Source of the DNA: Luteimonas huabeiensis HB2
GTDB taxonomy: Bacteria > Pseudomonadota > Gammaproteobacteria > Xanthomonadales > Xanthomonadaceae
DNA: 64,000 nt
NCBI RefSeq assembly: GCF_000559025.1
Contig: NZ_JAAN01000032.1
Location: forward strand, 47,391-111,390
Reading direction: 5' to 3'
In this document: one piece after another, positions 19,695-29,867 of the stretch
How positions within the stretch are numbered: the first letter of the stretch is position 1
How the letters are laid out: the number at the start of each line of letters is the position of its first letter
The notes under the pieces: model-generated
Told to the model about the DNA's origin: nothing
What the model saw: the letters and a program-made list of their open reading frames with translations, nothing else
Databases searched by the model: none
Made by a program: the position numbers and the translations under genes

Positions 19695-19717
19695 AACCCC
19701 GGCGCGGGGCCGGGGTT
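19695..19717 (-). terminator. Terminator of the alpha/ribosomal operon after rplQ
   Basis: AACCCCGGC (19695-19703) pairs with GCCGGGGTT (19709-19717) around a five-base loop. Reading on the minus strand the stem is followed by a T-rich stretch (CTTCGTTTCC). It lies about 30 bases after the rplQ stop and is the most convincing intrinsic terminator in this part of the window. Confidence 0.7.
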
Positions 19718-19747
19718 CGTCTGTCGGCCTGCGGCGATGCCGCGGGC

Positions 19748-20134
19748 TCAGTCCTCGTCGGACTCGGCCGCCGCCTGCGGGCGATCGACCAGCTCGACGT
19801 AGGCCATCGGCGCATTGTCGCCGGCGCGGAAGCCGCACTTGAGGATGCGCAGGTAGCCGCCCGGACGCGCCTGGTAGCGCGGGCCCAGCTCGACGAACAG
19901 CTTGCCCACCGCTTCCTTGTCGCGCAGACGCGCGAAGGCGAGGCGGCGATTGGCCACGCCGTCGGTCTTGGCCAGGGTGATCAGCGGCTCGGCGACGCGG
20001 CGCAGCTCCTTGGCCTTGGGCAGCGTGGTCTTGATCAGCTCGTGCTTGAACAGCGACGCGGCCATGTTCTTGAACATCGCCTCGCGGTGCGCGCTGGTGC
20101 GGTTGAATTTGCGTCCGGCTTTCTGGTGGCGCAT
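19748..20134 (-). CDS. rplQ: 50S ribosomal protein L17
   Basis: 128 residues. [20 protein letters not shown] is the invariant L17 N-terminus, which contacts 23S rRNA near the exit tunnel; the C-terminal [25 protein letters not shown] completes the family core. Last gene of the alpha operon. It is separated from rpoA by 278 bases full of stem-loops, much longer than the spacer in E. coli, so its expression relative to rpoA may be set by RNA processing there. Confidence 0.98.
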   Translation of the reverse strand: MRHQKAGRKFNRTSAHREAMFKNMAASLFKHELIKTTLPKAKELRRVAEPLITLAKTDGVANRRLAFARLRDKEAVGKLFVELGPRYQARPGGYLRILKCGFRAGDNAPMAYVELVDRPQAAAESDED

Positions 20135-20182
20135 GGGTCGGATCCTTCAGGTCTGAATGTTGGGGCCGTGGACTGCGTTGTC

Positions 20183-20399
20183 GCCATCCCATGGCGCTGA
20201 AGCTTGGACTGCGGGTGGTCCGTGCCGGCATCCCTTGCCGGGGATCGCCGCGGACCTCGGGGTCCGTCGTGCGAAGGGCTGCTCTACGATCATTTCCTCG
20301 TCGCCATCCCTGGCGGTAATGCGCGGACTTCGGAGAGTCCTGCCCGGCCATCCCCGGCCGGGCGTTCGCGCCCGCAGCCGATGCCGATAGGGCATCGGC
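20183..20399. repeat. Array of CATCCC-loop and UUCG-like hairpins between rpoA and rplQ
   Basis: Seven or more perfect hairpins fill the spacer. CGCCAT/ATGGCG (20183-20197); CCGGCA/TGCCGG with a TCCCT loop (20225-20241) then CGGACC/GGTCCG with TCGG loop (20251-20266); CGCCA/TGGCG with TCCC loop (20302-20315) then GGACT/AGTCC (20325-20340); GCCCGGCC/GGCCGGGC with ATCCCC loop (20342-20363) then GGGCG/CGCCC with TTCG loop (20360-20373); and GCCGATGCC/GGCATCGGC (20377-20399). The same two-part order (CATCC-type hairpin, then a TTCG/TCGG-type hairpin) occurs three times. Confidence 0.85.
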
Positions 20400-20412
20400 T
20401 AGGCGCGGGCGC

Positions 20413-21411
20413 TCACCCCAGCATGCCGTGCGCGGAGACGCCGGCCGGCGGCCAGTTCTCCAGCTTCATGCCCAGCGAGAGGCCGCGTTGCGCCAGGACT
20501 TCCTTGATCTCGGTCAGCGACTTCTTGCCCAGGTTCGGCGTCTTGAGCAGCTCGACCTCGGTCTTCTGGATCAGATCGCCGATGTAGTAGATGCTCTCGG
20601 CCTTCAGGCAGTTGGCCGAACGCACCGTCAGCTCCAGATCGTCGATCGGGCGCAGCAGCAGCGGGTCGACGCCCGCGGTCTGCTGCTTCGCCGCACCGCG
20701 GTCGCGGTTGGTGAAGTCGCCGAACACCGAAAGCTGGTCGGTGAGGATGTCGGCGGCGGTACGCACGGCTTCCTCGGCGTCGATCGTGCCGTTGGTCTCG
20801 ATGTCGAGCACCAGCTTGTCGAGGTCGGTGCGCTGCTCGACGCGGGCGGCCTCGACCTCGTAGGCGACGCGGCGCACCGGCGAGAACGAGGCGTCCAGCA
20901 TCAGGCGACCGATCGCGCGCGTCTCCTCGTCGGGACGACGGCGGGCGGCGGCCGGCTGGTAGCCGAAGCCGCGCTCGATCTTCAGGCGCATGTTGATCGA
21001 TGCCTCCTTGGTCAGGTGGCAGATCACGTGCTCGCCGTTGAGGATCTCGACGTTGTGATCGGTCTTGATGTCGGCGGCGGTGACCACGCCCGGGCCGGAC
21101 TTCGACAGCGACAGCGTGGAGCTCTCGCCGGTGCCCATGCGGATGGCGACGTCCTTGAGGTTGAGCAGCACTTCCAGCACGTCTTCCTGCAGGCCCTCGA
21201 TCGCGCTGTACTCGTGCAGCACGCCGTCGATCTCGACCTCGGTGATGGCGAAGCCCGGGATCGAGGACAGCAGCACGCGGCGCAGCGCGTTGCCGAGCGT
21301 GTGGCCGTAGCCCCGCTCCAGCGGCTCGATCACGACCTTGGCACGGTTGCCGGTGAGGCGCTCGATCTGCGGAGCGCGCGGACGCAGGACCTGGTTGGCA
21401 GTAACCGTCAT
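20413..21411 (-). CDS. rpoA: RNA polymerase alpha subunit
   Basis: 332 residues. The N-terminal dimerisation domain ([24 protein letters not shown]) and the C-terminal DNA/activator-binding domain ([23 protein letters not shown], then [16 protein letters not shown]) are complete. ATG 21411 gives [12 protein letters not shown], the Xanthomonad N-terminus; the frame is open 63 bases further but not conserved. It follows rpsD in the alpha operon and its stop is only 13 bases from the first hairpin of the rpoA-rplQ array. Confidence 0.98.
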   Translation of the reverse strand: MTVTANQVLRPRAPQIERLTGNRAKVVIEPLERGYGHTLGNALRRVLLSSIPGFAITEVEIDGVLHEYSAIEGLQEDVLEVLLNLKDVAIRMGTGESSTLSLSKSGPGVVTAADIKTDHNVEILNGEHVICHLTKEASINMRLKIERGFGYQPAAARRRPDEETRAIGRLMLDASFSPVRRVAYEVEAARVEQRTDLDKLVLDIETNGTIDAEEAVRTAADILTDQLSVFGDFTNRDRGAAKQQTAGVDPLLLRPIDDLELTVRSANCLKAESIYYIGDLIQKTEVELLKTPNLGKKSLTEIKEVLAQRGLSLGMKLENWPPAGVSAHGMLG

Positions 21412-21502
21412 GTTTGTGGCATCTCCTGCAATGAACCACCGGGCGGGGGCCTGCGGCGGGTTTCGCTTTCGCATTTTGGGCCCCCTTCTCGCAAAGGGGG
21501 CG

Positions 21503-21529
21503 GCCGATGCGCTGCGCGCATCGGCCGAG
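21503..21529. repeat. Stem-loop in the rpsD-rpoA spacer
   Basis: The spacer between rpsD and rpoA (172 bases) contains CGGCCGATGCG, a short centre and CGCATCGGCCG near 21502-21529, a long perfect hairpin of the same general class as the GCCGATGCC stem beyond rpoA. Probably an RNA-stabilising or processing element (inference). Confidence 0.6.
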
Positions 21530-21583
21530 GGGATCGGGTATCGCGCCGCTCCGGGACGTCGGCCCCGGAGGCGGCCGCAGCCC

Positions 21584-22213
21584 TTACTTCGAGTACAGCT
21601 CGACGATCAGCGCCTCGTTGATGTCCGAGGGCAGGTCGCTGCGCTCGGGCACCGACTTGAACACGCCGGCGAACTTGTTCGCATCGACCTCGACCCAGCC
21701 GGGCGAGAGGTCCATCTGCGAGGACACTTCCAGCGCCTCCTTGACCCGGAGCTGCTTCTGGGCGCGCTCGGACAGGGCGATCGCGTCGCCGGCCTTGACC
21801 TGGTAGGACGGCAGGTTGACCGGCTTGCCGTTGACGGTGATGCCGCGGTGCGACACCAGCTGCCGGGCGGCCGGACGGGTCACCGCGAAACCCATGCGGT
21901 AGACGACGTTGTCCAGGCGGGTCTCGAGCAGCTGCAGCAGGTTCTCGCCGGTGTTGCCCTTCTTGGTCGAGGCCTTCTTGTAGTAGTTGCGGAACTGCCG
22001 CTCCAGCAGGCCGTAGATGCGCTTGACCTTCTGCTTCTCGCGCAGCTGGGTGGCGTAGTCGGACAGCTTGCCCTTGCGGGCGGTGGCGCCGTGCTGGCCG
22101 GGCTTCTGCTCCAGCTTGCACTTGGAATCGAGCGCGCGCGACGGGCTCTTCAGCGAGAGGTCGGCGCCCTCGCGGCGGGCGAGCTTGCAGGTAGGACCGA
22201 TATAACGAGCCAT
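21584..22213 (-). CDS. rpsD: 30S ribosomal protein S4
   Basis: 209 residues, standard length. [20 protein letters not shown] is the S4 N-terminus, and the S4 RNA-binding domain ([46 protein letters not shown]) is intact. S4 nucleates 30S assembly and in E. coli autoregulates the alpha operon by binding the rpsM leader. It lies between rpsK and rpoA on the minus strand, the conserved order. Confidence 0.98.
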   Translation of the reverse strand: MARYIGPTCKLARREGADLSLKSPSRALDSKCKLEQKPGQHGATARKGKLSDYATQLREKQKVKRIYGLLERQFRNYYKKASTKKGNTGENLLQLLETRLDNVVYRMGFAVTRPAARQLVSHRGITVNGKPVNLPSYQVKAGDAIALSERAQKQLRVKEALEVSSQMDLSPGWVEVDANKFAGVFKSVPERSDLPSDINEALIVELYSK

Positions 22214-22227
22214 TTCTTATCGCTCCC

Positions 22228-22620
22228 TTAGACGCGACGCTTCTTCGGCGGACGGCACCCGTTGTGCGGGATCGGCGTCACGTCGATGATGTTGGTGATC
22301 TTGTAGCCCACGTTGTTGAGCGAGCGGACCGCCGACTCGCGGCCGGGGCCCGGGCCCTTGATGCGGACTTCCAGGGACTTCACGCCGTAGTCCAGCGCGG
22401 CGCGCCCGGCCTTCTCGGCCGCCACCTGCGCGGCGAACGGGGTCGACTTGCGCGAGCCGCGGAAGCCCGCGCCGCCCGAGGTCGCCCACGACAGCGCGTT
22501 GCCCTGACGGTCGGTGATCGTCACGATGGTGTTGTTGAACGAAGCGTGGACGTGGGCGACGCCATCGGTGATGACGCGCTTGATCTTCTTCTTGGTCTTG
22601 GTTGCTGCCGGCTTTGCCAT
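22228..22620 (-). CDS. rpsK: 30S ribosomal protein S11
   Basis: 130 residues. [19 protein letters not shown] and the C-terminal [18 protein letters not shown] tail are signatures of S11, which sits on the 30S platform next to the mRNA exit. Nine bases from rpsM and 14 from rpsD, inside the alpha operon. The N-terminal [14 protein letters not shown] extension is basic and typical. Confidence 0.98.
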   Translation of the reverse strand: MAKPAATKTKKKIKRVITDGVAHVHASFNNTIVTITDRQGNALSWATSGGAGFRGSRKSTPFAAQVAAEKAGRAALDYGVKSLEVRIKGPGPGRESAVRSLNNVGYKITNIIDVTPIPHNGCRPPKKRRV

Positions 22621-22629
22621 GACGATTCC

Positions 22630-22986
22630 TTACTTCCTGATGGCCTTGCGCGGACCCTTGCGGGTACGGGCATTGGTGCGGGTGCGCTGGCCGCGCAGCG
22701 GCAGGCCGCGGCGGTGGCGCAGGCCGCGGTAGCAGCCCAGGTCCATCAGGCGCTTGATGGCGATGCCGATCTCGCGGCGGAGGTCGCCCTCCACCACGTA
22801 CTTGCCGATCTCGGCGCGCAGGCGCTCGACTTCGGGCTCGGAAAGATCCACGATCCGGGTCGTCACGTCGACGCCCGCGGCCTCGCAGACCTTCCGGGAA
22901 CGGGTACGGCCGATGCCGTAGATGCTCTGAAGCCCGACCCAGACATGCTTCTGGGCAGGCAGGTTGACGCCCGCAATACGCGCCAT
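22630..22986 (-). CDS. rpsM: 30S ribosomal protein S13
   Basis: 118 residues. [20 protein letters not shown] and the helix-two-turn-helix segment are followed by the C-terminal [20 protein letters not shown] tail that reaches the P-site tRNA. ATG 22986 gives the family N-terminus; the longer open frame from 23046 is not conserved. First gene of the alpha operon, preceded by a 381-base non-coding region where rpmJ would lie in E. coli. Confidence 0.98.
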   Translation of the reverse strand: MARIAGVNLPAQKHVWVGLQSIYGIGRTRSRKVCEAAGVDVTTRIVDLSEPEVERLRAEIGKYVVEGDLRREIGIAIKRLMDLGCYRGLRHRRGLPLRGQRTRTNARTRKGPRKAIRK

Positions 22987-23367
22987 GAGGCGATCTCCAA
23001 CTGGTTGGCGGCCGGGCCTTCTCGGGCAGACCGGCGCAGTGAACACGAAATTGTATCAGGGTCTCGGAGTCTCAGGAAGCCCCGGCCGCGAACGGCCGGG
23101 ACTCCGGCATGGGGAGTGTGCCCATGCTCCGGCGACGGACCCAGGTTGGCCGGACCGGGAAACCTCCCCGCCCTGCCCCGCGCGCTACTCTGGCGCGCGA
23201 CCGACCCGGATCCACCCGCGCCCGAAACCGCCGCGCGAGTCGCCCATCTTCCCCGCCCCACGCTGCCGTCGGGACGGGGTCTGCATTCGTTGGCCCTCCA
23301 TGACGCAGCCGGACCGGCCTGCGGACAGCGCCGGCCTTCCGTGGCCGGGCGTGGAGCGGGCGGGACG
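22987..23367. other. Non-coding leader between secY and rpsM
   Basis: 381 bases without a supported gene; no L36 (rpmJ) reading frame was found, unlike the E. coli spc operon. A perfect stem CCCGGCCG/CGGCCGGG with CGAA loop occupies 23081-23100, followed by a GCATGGG/CCCATGC hairpin around 23107-23130. This is the leader where S4 would be expected to bind for alpha-operon autoregulation, but I could not recognise the pseudoknot. Confidence 0.5.
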
Positions 23368-24717
23368 CTAGCGTCCCCGCGCGCCGCCCTTCAGGTTCGC
23401 CTTCTTCAACAGGCTCTCGTACTGGTGCGACATCAGGTGGGCCTGGAGCTGGGCGATGAAGTCCATCACCACCACCACCACGATGAGCAGCGAGGTGCCG
23501 CCGAAGTAGAACGAGGTGCCCAGCTCGGCCCGCATGAACTCGGGCAGCAGGCAGACGATGACCAGGTACAGCGCGCCGGCCGCGGTCAGGCGGGTCAGCA
23601 CGCCGTCGATGTAGTCCGCGGTCGCCTTGCCCGGCCGGATTCCGGGGATCAGCGCCCCCGACTTCTTCAGGTTGTCGGCGGTCTCCTGGCTGTTGAAGAC
23701 CAGGGCGGTGTAGAAGAACGCAAAGCCCGCGATCAGCCCGGCGTACAGCAGGATGTACAGCGGCTCGCCCGGGGACAGCGCCTGCGCGGCGCGCTGCAGC
23801 CAGGTGGCCGAGCCGGCCTGGCCGAACCAGGTCGAGACGGTCGCCGGGAACATGATGATCGAGGAGGCGAAGATCGCCGGGATCACGCCGGCCATGTTCA
23901 GCTTCAGCGGCAGGAACGAGCTCTGGTTCATGTACGCGTTGCGGCCGCCCTGCCGACGCGCGTAGTTCACGGTGATCCGGCGCTGGCCGCGCTCGACGAA
24001 CACCACGAAATAGATGAACACCAGCACGATCACCGCGATCAGGATCACCGAGATCGGGCTGATGTCGCCGTTGCGGGCCTGCTCGAAGGTGCTGATGATC
24101 GCGCCCGGGATGCCCGCCACGATGCCGGCGAAGATGATCAGCGACACGCCGTTGCCGATGCCGCGCTCGGTGACCTGCTCGCCCAGCCAGACCAGGAACA
24201 TGGTACCGGCGGTCAGCGCGACGATCGCGGTCAGCACGAAGCCCATGCCGGGCTGGTAGACGACCTGGATGCCGCTGCCCGCGCCCTGCGACTGCAGCGC
24301 CATCGCGATGCCGGCGGACTGGAAGATCGCCAGCGGGATCGCGCCGATGCGCGACCACTGGGTAATCCGGCGGCGACCCGACTCGCCCTCCTTCTGGATC
24401 GCCTTCAGGCTCGGCACGATCTGCACCATGAGCTGCATGACGATCGACGCCGAGATGTAGGGGATCACGTTCAGCGCGAACAGGCTGAAGCGCTCCAGGG
24501 CGCCGCCCGAGAACATGTTGAACATGTCCACGATCGTGCCCTGCTGCTGCTCCATCAGGCGCAGCATGGCGTCCGGGTTCACTCCGGGCACCGGGATGTA
24601 GCAGCCGATGCGGTAGACCAGCAGCGCGCCGAGCACGAACAGCAGCCGCTGGCGCAGCTCGGTGAACTTGCCCATGCCTGCGCCGAGGTTGCCCATTGCG
24701 CTAACGCTGCGTGACAT
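23368..24717 (-). CDS. secY: Protein translocase subunit SecY
   Basis: 449 residues with ten predicted membrane helices; central channel of the SecYEG translocon. [17 protein letters not shown], the plug-region [20 protein letters not shown] and [16 protein letters not shown] are highly conserved SecY segments; the cytoplasmic [21 protein letters not shown] loop, which docks SecA and ribosomes, is present. Start ATG 24717 gives [15 protein letters not shown]. Its partner secE is near 51 kb. Last gene of the spc operon here. Confidence 0.98.
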   Translation of the reverse strand: MSRSVSAMGNLGAGMGKFTELRQRLLFVLGALLVYRIGCYIPVPGVNPDAMLRLMEQQQGTIVDMFNMFSGGALERFSLFALNVIPYISASIVMQLMVQIVPSLKAIQKEGESGRRRITQWSRIGAIPLAIFQSAGIAMALQSQGAGSGIQVVYQPGMGFVLTAIVALTAGTMFLVWLGEQVTERGIGNGVSLIIFAGIVAGIPGAIISTFEQARNGDISPISVILIAVIVLVFIYFVVFVERGQRRITVNYARRQGGRNAYMNQSSFLPLKLNMAGVIPAIFASSIIMFPATVSTWFGQAGSATWLQRAAQALSPGEPLYILLYAGLIAGFAFFYTALVFNSQETADNLKKSGALIPGIRPGKATADYIDGVLTRLTAAGALYLVIVCLLPEFMRAELGTSFYFGGTSLLIVVVVVMDFIAQLQAHLMSHQYESLLKKANLKGGARGR

Positions 24718-24806
24718 CGATTGCTCCGCTGTGCCGGCCGGTCCGGACGCCGGCCGAAATCTTGGATCGGATCATGGCCGCCGCGGCGGCCGGGCTGGAC
24801 GGGATC

Positions 24807-24830
24807 GCGCCCGGCCTCGCGGCCGGGCGC
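24807..24830. repeat. Perfect hairpin in the rplO-secY spacer
   Basis: GCGCCCGGCC (24807-24816) pairs perfectly with GGCCGGGCGC (24821-24830) around a TCGC loop. It sits in the 128-base spacer between rplO and secY, with further GC-rich inverted motifs on its secY side. A likely RNA structure within the spc transcript. Confidence 0.65.
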
Positions 24831-24845
24831 CGGTCCCCGCAGGCG

Positions 24846-25295
24846 TCAGGCGCCGGCGGACTCGTCCTGGACCTGACCACCGGCGGCCTCGATCGCCGCG
24901 CGGGCGCCGGCCGTGGCCAGCACGCCCTTGAGCACGAGCTTCTTCGAGATCTCGCCCTTCTTCACGACCTTGGCGCGCTTGGCGGTGGACGGCACCAGCT
25001 TGGCCGCGCGCAGGGCCTTGAAGTCGATCTCGCCATCCAGCCGCTCGAGCTGGTACAGGAAGACCTCGGCGGTATCGCCGGCCGTGCGCGAACGGAAGCC
25101 GATCTTCGGCAGCCGCATGTGCATCGGCATCTGGCCGCCTTCGAAGCCGGCCTTGATCTTGCCCTTGCCCGAGCGCGCGAACGAGCCCTTGTGACCGCGC
25201 CCGGCGGTCTTGCCGAGGCCGGAGCCGATGCCGCGGCCGACGCGGGTGCGCTCGGCGCGGGCGCCCTTGGCGGGCTTGAGTGTATTCAGACGCAT
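24846..25295 (-). CDS. rplO: 50S ribosomal protein L15
   Basis: 149 residues. [20 protein letters not shown] and [18 protein letters not shown] form the glycine/basic N-terminal arm of L15 that penetrates 23S rRNA; the globular C-terminal half ([20 protein letters not shown]) follows. Five bases downstream of rpmD in the spc operon. Confidence 0.98.
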   Translation of the reverse strand: MRLNTLKPAKGARAERTRVGRGIGSGLGKTAGRGHKGSFARSGKGKIKAGFEGGQMPMHMRLPKIGFRSRTAGDTAEVFLYQLERLDGEIDFKALRAAKLVPSTAKRAKVVKKGEISKKLVLKGVLATAGARAAIEAAGGQVQDESAGA

Positions 25296-25300
25296 GATGG

Positions 25301-25498
25301 TTACTCCTCGACCCGGACCAGGTAGTAGACCTTGTTGATCAGGCCGCGCACCTGCGGGCTGTCCTTCAGTTCGCGGACGTCGTTGAGCTTGTTGAGGCCC
25401 AGCGCCTTCACAGACAGCCGGTGGCGTGCCTGGGTTCCGCGCAGCCCCTTGACCAGGCGCACCTTCACCGTGCCGCCGGCGTTCTCCTGCTTAGCCAT
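25301..25498 (-). CDS. rpmD: 50S ribosomal protein L30
   Basis: 65 residues. [20 protein letters not shown] and [20 protein letters not shown] identify L30. Its ATG overlaps the 3' end of rpsE by eight bases, so translation is coupled. Six residues of N-terminal extension (AKQENAGG) are common in this family of bacteria. Confidence 0.97.
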   Translation of the reverse strand: MAKQENAGGTVKVRLVKGLRGTQARHRLSVKALGLNKLNDVRELKDSPQVRGLINKVYYLVRVEE

Positions 25499-26027
25499 GG
25501 ACGATCTCCTCGACCTTCTTGCCGCGCTTGGCCGCGATCTTGGCCGGCGAATGCATCGCCTCCAGGCCCTTGACCGTGGCCCGCACCAGGTTGATCGGGT
25601 TGCGCGAGCCGACCGCCTTGGCCAGCACGTCCTTGACCCCGACCGCTTCGAGCACGGCGCGCATCGCGCCGCCGGCGATCATGCCGGTACCCTCGGACGC
25701 CGGCTGCATGAACACCCGCGCCGCGCCGTGGCCGGCCTTGACCGAGTGGTACAGCGTGCCGCCGTTGAGTTCGACGGTGCTCATGTTCTTGCGGGCGTAC
25801 TCCATCGACTTCTGGATCGCGACCGGCACTTCGCGCGCCTTGCCGTAGCCGAAGCCGACCCGGCCGTTGCCGTCGCCCACCACCGTCAGCGCGGTGAAGG
25901 TGAACTGGCGGCCGCCCTTGACGGTCTTGCTGACGCGGTTGACCGCGATCAGCTTCTCGACCATGCCGTCGTCGATCTCTTCGCGGTCGCGACGATCGCG
26001 GCCCCGCGGTTCCCTTTCGTTTGCCAT
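25491..26027 (-). CDS. rpsE: 30S ribosomal protein S5
   Basis: 178 residues. The dsRBD-like N-terminal domain ([43 protein letters not shown]) and the C-terminal ribosomal S5 fold ([20 protein letters not shown]) are intact. S5 contributes to decoding accuracy and mRNA unwinding at the entry channel. N-terminal [15 protein letters not shown] is an acidic/basic extension. Separated from rplR by 160 non-coding bases. Confidence 0.98.
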   Translation of the reverse strand: MANEREPRGRDRRDREEIDDGMVEKLIAVNRVSKTVKGGRQFTFTALTVVGDGNGRVGFGYGKAREVPVAIQKSMEYARKNMSTVELNGGTLYHSVKAGHGAARVFMQPASEGTGMIAGGAMRAVLEAVGVKDVLAKAVGSRNPINLVRATVKGLEAMHSPAKIAAKRGKKVEEIVHG

Positions 26028-26187
26028 GTTTCGGATCTCTCGATGGTGGAGGATGTACGGCTCGCAGGCCGCTTATGGTTGTGGCTGGAGCGGTGGACCG
26101 TCGGACCGCGCAGAAGGCGGAGGACGTCCGGCGCGAACGGCGCCGGCCGTGGAGCGGCGGACGGGAACGCCCCGCCCGCCCGGCGGA

Positions 26188-26541
26188 TCAGAACTGCAGG
26201 CCACCCTCGCGAGCGGCATCGGCCAGGGCCTTGATGCGGCCGTGGTAACGGTAGCCGGAGCGATCGAAGGCGATCTTCTCGATACCGGCGGCCTTGGCCT
26301 TCTCGGCGATCGCGCGGCCGACCTTGGCGGCGGCCTCGGCGTTCTTGCCGTTCTTCAGCCCCTCGCGCACGTCGGCCTGGGTGGTGCTGGCGGCGGCCAG
26401 GACCTTGGAGCCGTCGGCGCTGAACAGCTGCGCGTACACGTGCTGGCCGGTGCGCAGCACCGACAGGCGGGGGACGCCGAGCTCGCGGATCCGGGCGCGG
26501 GTGGCCTTGGCGCGACGCAGGCGGGCGTTCTTCTTGTCCAT
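26188..26541 (-). CDS. rplR: 50S ribosomal protein L18
   Basis: 117 residues. The basic N-terminal [20 protein letters not shown] and the core [21 protein letters not shown], ending [24 protein letters not shown], are the L18 signature that binds 5S rRNA with L5 and L25. In the spc operon between rplF and rpsE. Confidence 0.98.
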   Translation of the reverse strand: MDKKNARLRRAKATRARIRELGVPRLSVLRTGQHVYAQLFSADGSKVLAAASTTQADVREGLKNGKNAEAAAKVGRAIAEKAKAAGIEKIAFDRSGYRYHGRIKALADAAREGGLQF

Positions 26542-26627
26542 TGCTGTGTTCTCTGTTGGAAGCGGATCGACGCGGCGTTTTCCGTTGAATCCCGGCCCGG
26601 ACGGGTCCGGTGCCTCGCGGAGGCCGC

Positions 26628-27155
26628 TTATGCCTTCTTGGCTTCCTTACGGATGATGGTCTCGTCGGCGTACTTCACGCCCTTGCCCTTGTAGGGCTCC
26701 GGCGGACGGAAACCGCGAATCTTGGCGGCGGCCTGGCCCACGGCCTGCTTGTCGGCGCCGCTGACCACGATCTCGGTCTGCGACGGCGTGGCGATGCTGA
26801 CCCCTTCCGGCGCGGAGAACACCACCGGATGGGAGAACCCGAGCGACAGGTTCAGGTCCTTGCCCTGCATGGAGGCGCGGTAGCCGACGCCCACCAGCTC
26901 GAGCTTGCGCTCGAAGCCCTGCGAGACGCCCTGGACCATGTTGGCCAGGATCGCGCGCAGCGTGCCGGTGATGGCGATGCGGGAGGGATCGGCCGGCGAC
27001 AGCACGGCGCTGCCGTCCTCGATCTTCACCTCCACGCCTTCGGGCCTGGCGGTGCTCAGGGCGCCCTTGGGCCCCTTGACGCTGACGGTATCGGACTGGA
27101 TGTCGAACTCGACGCCCTTCGGAAGGGCGATCGGCTTCTTGGCGACGCGAGACAT
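26628..27155 (-). CDS. rplF: 50S ribosomal protein L6
   Basis: 175 residues. [20 protein letters not shown] is the L6 N-terminus, and the C-terminal signature [18 protein letters not shown] is intact; L6 lies near the factor-binding site of the 50S subunit. ATG 27155 is chosen over the longer open frame because it matches the family start and lies 13 bases after rpsH. Confidence 0.98.
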   Translation of the reverse strand: MSRVAKKPIALPKGVEFDIQSDTVSVKGPKGALSTARPEGVEVKIEDGSAVLSPADPSRIAITGTLRAILANMVQGVSQGFERKLELVGVGYRASMQGKDLNLSLGFSHPVVFSAPEGVSIATPSQTEIVVSGADKQAVGQAAAKIRGFRPPEPYKGKGVKYADETIIRKEAKKA

Positions 27156-27168
27156 GCGGCTTGCTCCC

Positions 27169-27564
27169 TTAGGCCACGAAGCACAGGACCTCGCCGCCGA
27201 CGCCCTGCTGGCGCGCCTGCGCATCGGTCATGATGCCCTTCGAGGTGGAAATGATGGCGACGCCCAGCCCGTTGAGGACCTTGGGCAGCGCGTCCTTGCC
27301 GCGGTACTGGCGCAGGCCCGAGCGCGACACGCGCTGCAGGCGCTCGATCACCGGACGGCCGTCGTAGTACTTGAGGTCGATCTCGAGTTCGGCCTTGGCG
27401 CCGTTCTCGGTCACGCGGAAACCGCCGATGTAGCCCTCGTCCTGCAGGACCTTGGCGATCGCGGTCTTGATCTTGGACGACGGCATCTTCACCGCCGGCT
27501 TGCCGACCGCGGCCGCATTCTTGATGCGGACCAGCATGTCGGCGATGGGATCAGTCATGCTCAT
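27169..27564 (-). CDS. rpsH: 30S ribosomal protein S8
   Basis: 131 residues. [15 protein letters not shown] and the C-terminal [20 protein letters not shown] motif identify S8, a central 16S rRNA organiser and, in E. coli, the translational repressor of the spc operon. Two in-frame ATGs exist (27564, 27557); an AAGGTG site seven bases before 27564 favours the first. Confidence 0.98.
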   Translation of the reverse strand: MSMTDPIADMLVRIKNAAAVGKPAVKMPSSKIKTAIAKVLQDEGYIGGFRVTENGAKAELEIDLKYYDGRPVIERLQRVSRSGLRQYRGKDALPKVLNGLGVAIISTSKGIMTDAQARQQGVGGEVLCFVA

Positions 27565-27689
27565 GAGTGTTCACCTTTGAGTAGCACCGATATCCGCTTT
27601 CGCGAAATCTTGGGTTGTGCCCGGCGGCCCGGGCGGGCGACCGGTCGCCCGGCCCGCCCCGCCAACGGCGGGGAGCCGGACATTCTACA

Positions 27690-27776
27690 GGGGCCGGGGA
27701 CCGCGGGCCAGAGATCGGGAGGAGCGCGCTGGCTCCTGCCCTGGCCCCTGACCTCTGGGCCCTGGCCTCCGCCTTA
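27690..27776. repeat. Long imperfect inverted repeat after rpsN (family A)
   Basis: Left arm GGGGCCGGGGACC...GGGCCAGAGATCGGGAGGAG and right arm CTCCTGCCCTGGCCCCTGAC...GGGCCCTGGCCTCC pair imperfectly around a short centre. On the minus strand the element begins directly at the rpsN stop codon. Same family as the elements near 34.9, 42.8, 53.3 and 54.8 kb. It occupies most of the unusually long (209-base) rpsN-rpsH gap. Confidence 0.75.
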
Positions 27777-28079
27777 CCAGCTCGCCTTGCGCAGGCCCGG
27801 CACGTCGCCGCGCATGGTGGCCTCGCGCAGCTTGTTGCGGCCCAGGCCGAACTTGCTGTAGACCGCGCGCGGACGCCCGGTCAGCGCGCAGCGGGTGGTC
27901 TGGCGGGCCGGGGACGAATCGCGCGGCAGCTTCTGCAGCTTGGCCACCGCGTCCATCTTCTCCTCGTACCCCGCCGACTCGCTGCTGATGATCTTCTTCA
28001 GCGCGTCGCGCTTGGCGGCGTACTTCTTCACCAGCTTCGCCCGCTTGATCTCGCGGTTGACCATCGAGGTCTTTGCCAT
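27774..28079 (-). CDS. rpsN: 30S ribosomal protein S14
   Basis: 101 residues, the long zinc-free form: the CxxC pairs of short S14 are missing. [20 protein letters not shown] and the C-terminal [21 protein letters not shown] are characteristic. Needed for 30S head assembly. Its stop codon is contiguous with a long inverted repeat. Confidence 0.98.
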   Translation of the reverse strand: MAKTSMVNREIKRAKLVKKYAAKRDALKKIISSESAGYEEKMDAVAKLQKLPRDSSPARQTTRCALTGRPRAVYSKFGLGRNKLREATMRGDVPGLRKASW

Positions 28080-28091
28080 TGTGTGGAACCC

Positions 28092-28634
28092 TTAATTGCG
28101 GAACGGGAAGCGGAAGGACTCGAGCAGCGCCTTGGCCTCCGCGTCGGTCTTCGCCGTGGTGGTGATGGCGATGTCCATGCCGCGGATGGCGTCGACCTGG
28201 TCGAAGTCGATCTCCGGGAAGATGATCTGCTCCTTCACGCCCATGTTGTAGTTGCCGCGGCCGTCGAACGAGCGGCCCGACACGCCGCGGAAGTCGCGCA
28301 CGCGCGGCAGCGAGACGTTGATCAGGCGGTCCAGGAACTCGTACATGTGGTTGCGGCGCAGGGTGACCTTGCAGCCGATCGGCCAGCCGTCGCGGATCTT
28401 GAACGAGGCCACCGAGACCCGGGACTTGGTCACCAGCGGCTTCTGGCCAGCGATCTTGGCCAGGTCCGCGGTGGCGTTCTCGAGGATCTTCTTGTTCGCC
28501 GCGGCCTCGCCCACGCCCATGTTGAGCGTGATCTTGGTCAGCTTCGGCACCTGCATCGGATTGGTGTAGCCGAACTGCTTCATCAGCTTCGGCACCACTT
28601 CGTCCTTGTAGAACTTTTCCAGACGGGTCGTCAT
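28092..28634 (-). CDS. rplE: 50S ribosomal protein L5
   Basis: 180 residues. [20 protein letters not shown], the signature [11 protein letters not shown], and [26 protein letters not shown] identify L5, which binds 5S rRNA and bridges to the 30S head. Twelve bases upstream of rpsN and eleven downstream of rplX. Confidence 0.98.
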   Translation of the reverse strand: MTTRLEKFYKDEVVPKLMKQFGYTNPMQVPKLTKITLNMGVGEAAANKKILENATADLAKIAGQKPLVTKSRVSVASFKIRDGWPIGCKVTLRRNHMYEFLDRLINVSLPRVRDFRGVSGRSFDGRGNYNMGVKEQIIFPEIDFDQVDAIRGMDIAITTTAKTDAEAKALLESFRFPFRN

Positions 28635-28645
28635 TTCAGCATTCC

Positions 28646-28966
28646 TCAGGCGTCGACCGCCTCACCGCTGGAGCGGAACACCCGGATACGGCGTCCATCC
28701 TCCAGCACCTTGGTCCCGATGCGCGCGCCCTTGCCGGTGGCAGGGTCGAACAGCATCACGTTGGAGATATGGATCGGCGCCTCGCGCTCGATCACGCCGC
28801 CGGGCTGGTTGGCCTGCGGGTTGGGCTTGGTGTGCCGCTTGACCAGGTTGACGTTGGACACGACGACCTTGTCGCCGAGCACGCGCAGCACCTCGCCCTG
28901 CCGGCCCTTGTCCTTGCCTGCGATCACGACGACCTGGTCGCCCTTCTTGATACGGTTGGTAGCCAT
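28646..28966 (-). CDS. rplX: 50S ribosomal protein L24
   Basis: 106 residues. The N-terminal KOW motif ([20 protein letters not shown]) and [19 protein letters not shown] define L24, an early 50S assembly initiator. Located between rplN and rplE at the start of the spc operon. Confidence 0.98.
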   Translation of the reverse strand: MATNRIKKGDQVVVIAGKDKGRQGEVLRVLGDKVVVSNVNLVKRHTKPNPQANQPGGVIEREAPIHISNVMLFDPATGKGARIGTKVLEDGRRIRVFRSSGEAVDA

Positions 28967-28983
28967 TTATTCTGTCCTTGCGC

Positions 28984-29352
28984 TCACAGCACTTCAGGCG
29001 CGAGCGAGACGATCTTCATGAACTTCTCGGACCGCAGTTCGCGGGTCACGGGCCCGAAGATGCGCGTGCCGATCGGCTCGTGCTTGTTGTTGAGCAGCAC
29101 GGCGGCGTTGCCGTCGAAGCGGATCAGCGACCCGTCCGGGCGACGCACGCCCTTGCGGGTGCGCACGACGACGGCGTTGTACACCTCGCCCTTCTTCACC
29201 TTGCCGCGCGGGATGGCATCCTTGACCGACACCTTGATGATGTCGCCGATCGCGGCGTAGCGGCGCTTGGAACCGCCGAGCACCTTGATGCACATCACTT
29301 CCTTGGCGCCGGAGTTGTCGGCCACGTCGAGGTGGCTCTGCATCTGGATCAT
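28984..29352 (-). CDS. rplN: 50S ribosomal protein L14
   Basis: 122 residues, family length. [20 protein letters not shown] and the signature region [20 protein letters not shown] are exact L14 features. First gene of the spc operon by E. coli convention, 15 bases after rpsQ, with no obvious terminator between, so S10 and spc genes may be read through. Confidence 0.98.
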   Translation of the reverse strand: MIQMQSHLDVADNSGAKEVMCIKVLGGSKRRYAAIGDIIKVSVKDAIPRGKVKKGEVYNAVVVRTRKGVRRPDGSLIRFDGNAAVLLNNKHEPIGTRIFGPVTRELRSEKFMKIVSLAPEVL

Positions 29353-29367
29353 GGTCAGCGCTCCTCG

Positions 29368-29652
29368 TTATTCCGCTGCACGCGTGACGATTTCGACCAC
29401 GCGCCAGTTCTTGGTCTTGGACATCGGCGCGATCTCGACCACGCGGACGGTGTCGCCCTCGTTGCACGCGTTGTCGGCGTCGTGGGCGTGCAGCTTGGTC
29501 GAACGGCGGATGTACTTGCCGTACAGCGCATGCTTGACCTGGCGCTCGACCAGGACCGTCACGGTCTTGTCCATCTTGTTGCTGACCACGCGGCCTTCGA
29601 CCGTGCGCAGCTTCTTCTCGGCCTGCTTCATAGCAGTGGTGTCCTCGCTCAT
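29368..29652 (-). CDS. rpsQ: 30S ribosomal protein S17
   Basis: 94 residues. [20 protein letters not shown] and the S17 signature [19 protein letters not shown] are present. ATG 29652 ([13 protein letters not shown]) matches the length of relatives; an upstream alternative would extend into rpmC. The rpmC stop lies 12 bases away. Last gene of the S10 operon. Confidence 0.97.
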   Translation of the reverse strand: MSEDTTAMKQAEKKLRTVEGRVVSNKMDKTVTVLVERQVKHALYGKYIRRSTKLHAHDADNACNEGDTVRVVEIAPMSKTKNWRVVEIVTRAAE

Positions 29653-29663
29653 CTCGGCCGTCC

Positions 29664-29867
29664 TCACTTCTTCGCGCCAGAGTCGATCTGGCCGATCAGG
29701 GTGCGCACGCGAGCGATCTCGCGGCGCACCCGACGGGCCTCGTGGGTCTTGGCCAGCTGGCCGGTCGCCTTCTGCATGCGCAGGGAGAACTGCTCCTTGT
29801 GCAGCTCGAGGAGGTGGGCCTTCAGGTCGTCGGCCGACTTCTCGCGGAGTTCCTTGATCGTAGCCAT
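29664..29867 (-). CDS. rpmC: 50S ribosomal protein L29
   Basis: 67 residues. [20 protein letters not shown] and [19 protein letters not shown] are the L29 helical hairpin next to the exit tunnel. Its ATG shares one base with the rplP stop (TGATG), so translation is coupled to L16. Confidence 0.97.
   Translation of the reverse strand: MATIKELREKSADDLKAHLLELHKEQFSLRMQKATGQLAKTHEARRVRREIARVRTLIGQIDSGAKK

Noticed and set aside
22987..23367. rpmJ (L36) expected between secY and rpsM
   Set aside because: No frame with the L36 cysteine/histidine pattern was found; in this lineage rpmJ is evidently elsewhere.
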